DNA from: Adiantum capillus-veneris
Taxonomy: Eukaryota; Streptophyta; Polypodiopsida; Polypodiales; Pteridaceae
DNA length: 64,000 nucleotides
Reading direction: 5' to 3'
Assembly: GCA_014529385.2 (NCBI GenBank)
Contig: CM043953.1
Span: forward strand, 69,606,372 to 69,670,371
Positions within the stretch are counted from its first letter, which is position 1. Every line of letters starts with the position of its first letter. The translations under genes were made by a program, and so were the position numbers. Under the pieces are notes generated by a model that made no database searches, was not told the origin of the DNA, and saw nothing but the letters and a program-made list of their open reading frames with translations. Below, one piece after another: positions 61,901 through 64,000 of this stretch.

Positions 61901-63308
61901 TGCCCTGTGCAAATAATGCAGCTTTTACCTCAGGCATGTCTACATTCAGCGTAAACATTCTGCCCACACATTTGCCCTCTGTGATCAGCTTACAGCCATT
62001 CTGGAAATCTTCTACATAACAGCCATTTGGATTGAAGCGAACCTGCAAACCCTGCTCAACCATTTGTCCAACAGAAACAAGATTCTTTGTAATGTTTGGG
62101 ACATGAAGTACATCTGCTAAGTACTTTGATTTCCCACTCTTCGTATTTAGAGGTATGTCCCCTACATGAGCAATGGGGTGAGCTGTGTCATCTCCTGTCT
62201 GCACATAGCCTGACACATCTGGTTTGCGCATATCTCTAAACCACTCTCCACGAGACGTCACGTGATTAGAGGCACCTGAATCCACATACCAAACATCATC
62301 TTGGGTGGAATTCTCTGCAGTCATTGTATTCATTACGTGCTGCATAACAAACATGCGCTCGTTTTTGCTGTCATCTGCATCTCTGCTAGTAGATGCATAG
62401 TTGCCCTGTTCTCTCTTTCTACTTGCTTTTACCTTTGGACAGTCACGTGACATGTGACCTCTTTCACCACAAGTCCAACATTCTCTACTATCTGGAGTAT
62501 GTTGCTGCCTGCTTGATCTTGCACCACGACCTCTTTGACTCCCCCTGCCTTGAGATTGGTTTCCCCTACCACCTGTATTGTTTTGATTTGATTGACCTTC
62601 CAAAAATTGGCCCCTGCAACCCCTTGGACCTCGACCACGACGTCTACCTCTACCTCTGTTGGAGTTAGAATAGAAGGCCTGTTCAGAATTATTTCTGCCA
62701 TGAGAAGAAGATGTGTCAAGGTTCTTCTCCTCAAGAATAAGCATAGAAATCAAATCTTGGAACACGGGGATGTCGTCTCTTGTATTCATGGAAGACCTAA
62801 AATGTACATACTCATCTCCTAGACCATCCAAGCATGCACGGACAATGTCATCGTCTTCCACTGAGACTTTAATAGATCCAAGAGCCTCAATGATACTCTT
62901 GATCTTCAAAGCATAATCATTGATGGAGAGGTTGTTCCTCTTAACCTGATTTAGCTCCAACTTTAGTTGAAGCTTCCTGGACTTGGTGTTCACCTCGAAC
63001 ACTCTGCCTAAGTTTTTCCATGCAATGGCGGGGGTTTCAGCATCCTGTAGATAGCCCATCATGCCATCTGTGATGCTCATAGAAAGCCAATACATCACTT
63101 TGCTCTGGCCTTGTTGCCAGTCCCTCAAAGCTTTCCTTTGTTCTGCTGTAGCATTTGCCTCGGGAATCTCTGGTTCCTTTTCATTGTCTCCTTCTACATA
63201 GTCCCAATAACCTTTTCCTTTTAGGAAATTTGTTATTCTGAACTTCCATGCAGGGTAGTTATTTTTCTCCAGCTTCTCAGTAACAATCTGACTGAAACCG
63301 TCAGACAT
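58959..63308 (-). CDS. Ty1/copia Gag-Pol polyprotein, intact
   Basis: 1,449 residues from ATG 63306-63308. Gag: MSDGFSQIVTEKLEKNNYPA with a UBN2-type helical region, Gly/Arg-rich stretch and zinc knuckle CWTCGERGHMSRDC (about 273-287). Protease: WYVDSGASNH (about 341-350). Integrase: HKRIGH...H...CAACQFG finger, Asp in VHTDVWGP (about 544), LRSDGGGEYF and Glu in NGVAERKNR. Reverse transcriptase: MDVKNAFLNGELQEEVYM and YVDDLII (about 1122). RNase H: TDADWASS (about 1289), SSTEAEYRG, HARTKHIEVHYHYVRE. Domain order protease-integrase-RT-RNase H is copia. All catalytic residues I looked for are present and there is no stop. The last nine or so codons lie in the 3' LTR. Length is normal for the family. 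Confidence 0.96.
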   Translation of the reverse strand: MSDGFSQIVTEKLEKNNYPAWKFRITNFLKGKGYWDYVEGDNEKEPEIPEANATAEQRKALRDWQQGQSKVMYWLSMSITDGMMGYLQDAETPAIAWKNLGRVFEVNTKSRKLQLKLELNQVKRNNLSINDYALKIKSIIEALGSIKVSVEDDDIVRACLDGLGDEYVHFRSSMNTRDDIPVFQDLISMLILEEKNLDTSSSHGRNNSEQAFYSNSNRGRGRRRGRGPRGCRGQFLEGQSNQNNTGGRGNQSQGRGSQRGRGARSSRQQHTPDSRECWTCGERGHMSRDCPKVKASRKREQGNYASTSRDADDSKNERMFVMQHVMNTMTAENSTQDDVWYVDSGASNHVTSRGEWFRDMRKPDVSGYVQTGDDTAHPIAHVGDIPLNTKSGKSKYLADVLHVPNITKNLVSVGQMVEQGLQVRFNPNGCYVEDFQNGCKLITEGKCVGRMFTLNVDMPEVKAALFAQGTGVVADVDIWHKRIGHVNEQRLRSMQSKQIVKGLPKFKVDGMHKVCAACQFGKQSKGSFPHERNVCKKPLEVVHTDVWGPTDTASIHGCRYYVSFIDDHTRKVWVYFMRNKSEVFGHFQDFKVMIEKETDMQIKTLRSDGGGEYFSNDFSDFLRMHGIHRQFTCKYTPQQNGVAERKNRHIAEVARALMNEKNMPHHFWAEAVNTAVYIMNRTPTAAVHDVTPEEKFTGTKPDLAHLKVFGCIAYMHVPDELRRKLDPKAEKCILVGYSLEQKGYRCYNPTTRELRVSRDVVFDEMSSWYSNAHDTIGADVKDDVVVQNVRPQSQVLSGPQESSSRGSVEKPWNGRLRTQVTPPTGTGNVSRKGKEKVDEPPFMVDASSGFSHVDMDSDGSEQSLDEEFGIPAVRTPGVRKVQEDARGQRSDPGPRRSNRVRNPVQKLTYDGYLAHHQAYMAKVIQDVEPTCFEDAVGNVHWDDAMNEEMAALEANDTWELVPLPSGKKAIGCKWVYKTKHKADGNIERHKARLVAKGYAQTYGIDYEETFAPVAKMTTVRAVIEVAASRGWIMHQMDVKNAFLNGELQEEVYMDQPPGYVDPGYPDYVCRLLKALYGLKQGSRAWYDRIAKYLVSIGFRRAHADHSLYVRESDVGIVVITIYVDDLIIVGDNAMEIDHVKGLLKQEFEMKDLGELCYFLGIEVIRTPEGVWLSQRQYALNMLSKYGMDDCKPISIPLDVNAKLSAEKGDVVEDVNMYRKIVGSLIYLTITRPDLSYTVGLESQFMQLPRKPHLDGVRRTLRYVQGTLDYALFYAADAPLALYGYTDADWASSIVDRRSTSGFMFSFGSVAVTWSRKKQPTVALSSTEAEYRGAVVAACEVAWLRTLLEDLGVQVDQQIFIHCDNLSSMQLARNPVFHARTKHIEVHYHYVRERVLAGDIDLVYVSTEEQIADIFTKALGAEKLRRFRTMLGLCDMQSSRGSVEMSSSTP
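58987..58999 (-). other. Polypurine tract of the copia element
   Basis: Minus-strand CTCGAGGGGGAG just before the 3' LTR. It lies within the reading frame of the polyprotein. Confidence 0.75.
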
Positions 63309-63568
63309 CTTGAAGCACTAAGACAAAATAGCTGCAATCTGCAAAAACCTGCAAATCTGTTGAACCTGCTATCGTGGTTCCTGTAACGCTTTCTACACTC
63401 AACGAGTGTCCACAATCAAGCATACATACAACCACTGTACTTGTACAGTAAATCTCTGTATACGGCACTTTGGAGACCTGTTCAGAAACTTGTTCGGCAT
63501 CTGGTCGTGGATTGCGAACGAAGGGATTGTGATGCTCTTGCTCTCTTAGCCTCTCTTGCCTGCACCAG

Positions 63569-63580
63569 GCTCTGATACCA
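63569..63580 (-). other. Primer binding site of the copia element
   Basis: Minus-strand TGGTATCAGAGC directly at the LTR edge, matching initiator tRNA-Met. Confidence 0.9.
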
Positions 63581-63908
63581 TGTAAAGAATGAGGATGCAA
63601 GAGAGCTACACAAGACAAGCACAAAGCACAAAGCACACAGAGATGGAAAGCTTCTTCTTCTTCTTCACAGAAAAGAGAGTACAAAATGACTAAGTGCTAA
63701 AGCTGAAAAGTAGCACATATGTACATCCGGTCACTAAGTGTGAACTCGCTAGAAGCGTACTAGGCTGGCACTATAAGTGTAGTCCAGCTGTAGAATCACT
63801 GGCAGAGATCCTCCGTGTCGGTCACCTAACGCGCCAGTGAGTAATGCCGTAAGCCGCCAAGACCCGTAGTGGATGCCAGCTCAAGGTGTAGAGCTCGACA
63901 TCTCAACA
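63581..63908 (-). repeat. 5' LTR of the copia element
   Basis: 328 bp; transcription runs leftwards. Its end joins the primer site and a 260-bp leader (63309-63568) before the start codon. Confidence 0.95.
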
Positions 63909-63913
63909 AAAGT

Positions 63914-64000
63914 TGGTATGTGCAAGGAATGTTCTATGCCAAGCAAAGGGTGCTAGCATATGGAAGACAAAGGGCTAAGGCAAACGTGGAAGACCTGGGC
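63914..64000 (+). pseudogene. Continuation of the unrecognised decayed coding region
   Basis: Joins to 58657 once the copia element and one AAAGT are removed (GCCAAAGT|TGGTATGTGC). Runs out of the window; no domain recognised. Confidence 0.5.

Larger units (their letters stand above)
58658..63908 (-). mobile_element. Young full-length Ty1/copia element, 5,251 bp
   Basis: LTRs of 329 and 328 bp (three differences), termini TGTAAAG...CTCAACA on the plus strand, 5-bp duplication AAAGT (58653-58657, 63909-63913), a tRNA-Met primer site and a single intact gag-pol reading frame. Everything needed for transposition is visible, so it may be competent, pending a check for transcription. Confidence 0.95.

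Noticed and set aside
62429-62734. A second small gene in the copia gag region
   Set aside because: It is an alternative frame of the Gly/Arg-rich gag and zinc-knuckle region of the intact polyprotein.

Overview
The window is nuclear DNA of a land plant with a large, repeat-filled genome. Support comes from a lectin receptor-like kinase with plant architecture, plant-type Ty1/copia and Ty3/gypsy elements with tRNA-type primer sites, a CACTA/En-Spm transposon, an L1-like LINE family and very many (GA)n/(TC)n tracts. A fern or other non-flowering plant is my guess from the overall flavour; nothing here proves it. Only one convincing host gene is intact: an L-type lectin receptor kinase on the minus strand (4423-6573). 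Almost everything else is mobile DNA at different stages of decay.

Layout. 1-3.7 kb: one end of a minus-strand copia element (LTR 234-708) and a decayed plus-strand copia (LTR end, primer site, gag, protease). 4.4-6.6 kb: the kinase gene. 6.6-13.5 kb: mostly non-coding, with two tRNA-derived SINE-like pieces, hairpins, a GC-rich island with GTTCACACC repeats, and remnants of a LINE and a copia. 13.5-22.4 kb: a decayed RING-finger gene cut by a 3.96-kb non-autonomous LTR element, then a GGTAGCTACC-rich minisatellite and a transposase-like fragment. 22.6-30 kb: microsatellite-bounded foldback repeats.

23.9-50 kb holds the most interesting system: four copies (A, D, B, C) of one LINE lineage. 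Every copy has (TC)n, in the same sense as the element, on both sides, although the copies start at different points. This suggests insertion targeted to (TC)n/(GA)n microsatellites. In all three copies that retain ORF1, ORF2 follows in the same frame after a single TAG (TAG GGA TG) and has no early ATG, which suggests translation by stop-codon readthrough. Copies A and B face each other as a 4.5-kb inverted repeat. Copy C carries two nested insertions: a 764-bp inverted-repeat element with an 8-bp target duplication, and a 10,028-bp gypsy element with 2,008-bp LTRs and a 4-bp duplication.

50.4-55.1 kb is a 5'-truncated CACTA element. 55.2-58.66 kb is an unrecognised decayed coding region, into which a young copia (58658-63908) has inserted with a 5-bp duplication, 328/329-bp LTRs and an uninterrupted 1,449-residue polyprotein. 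The order of insertion can be read directly from the duplications: LINE B, then LINE C in its tail, then the small element and the gypsy inside C.
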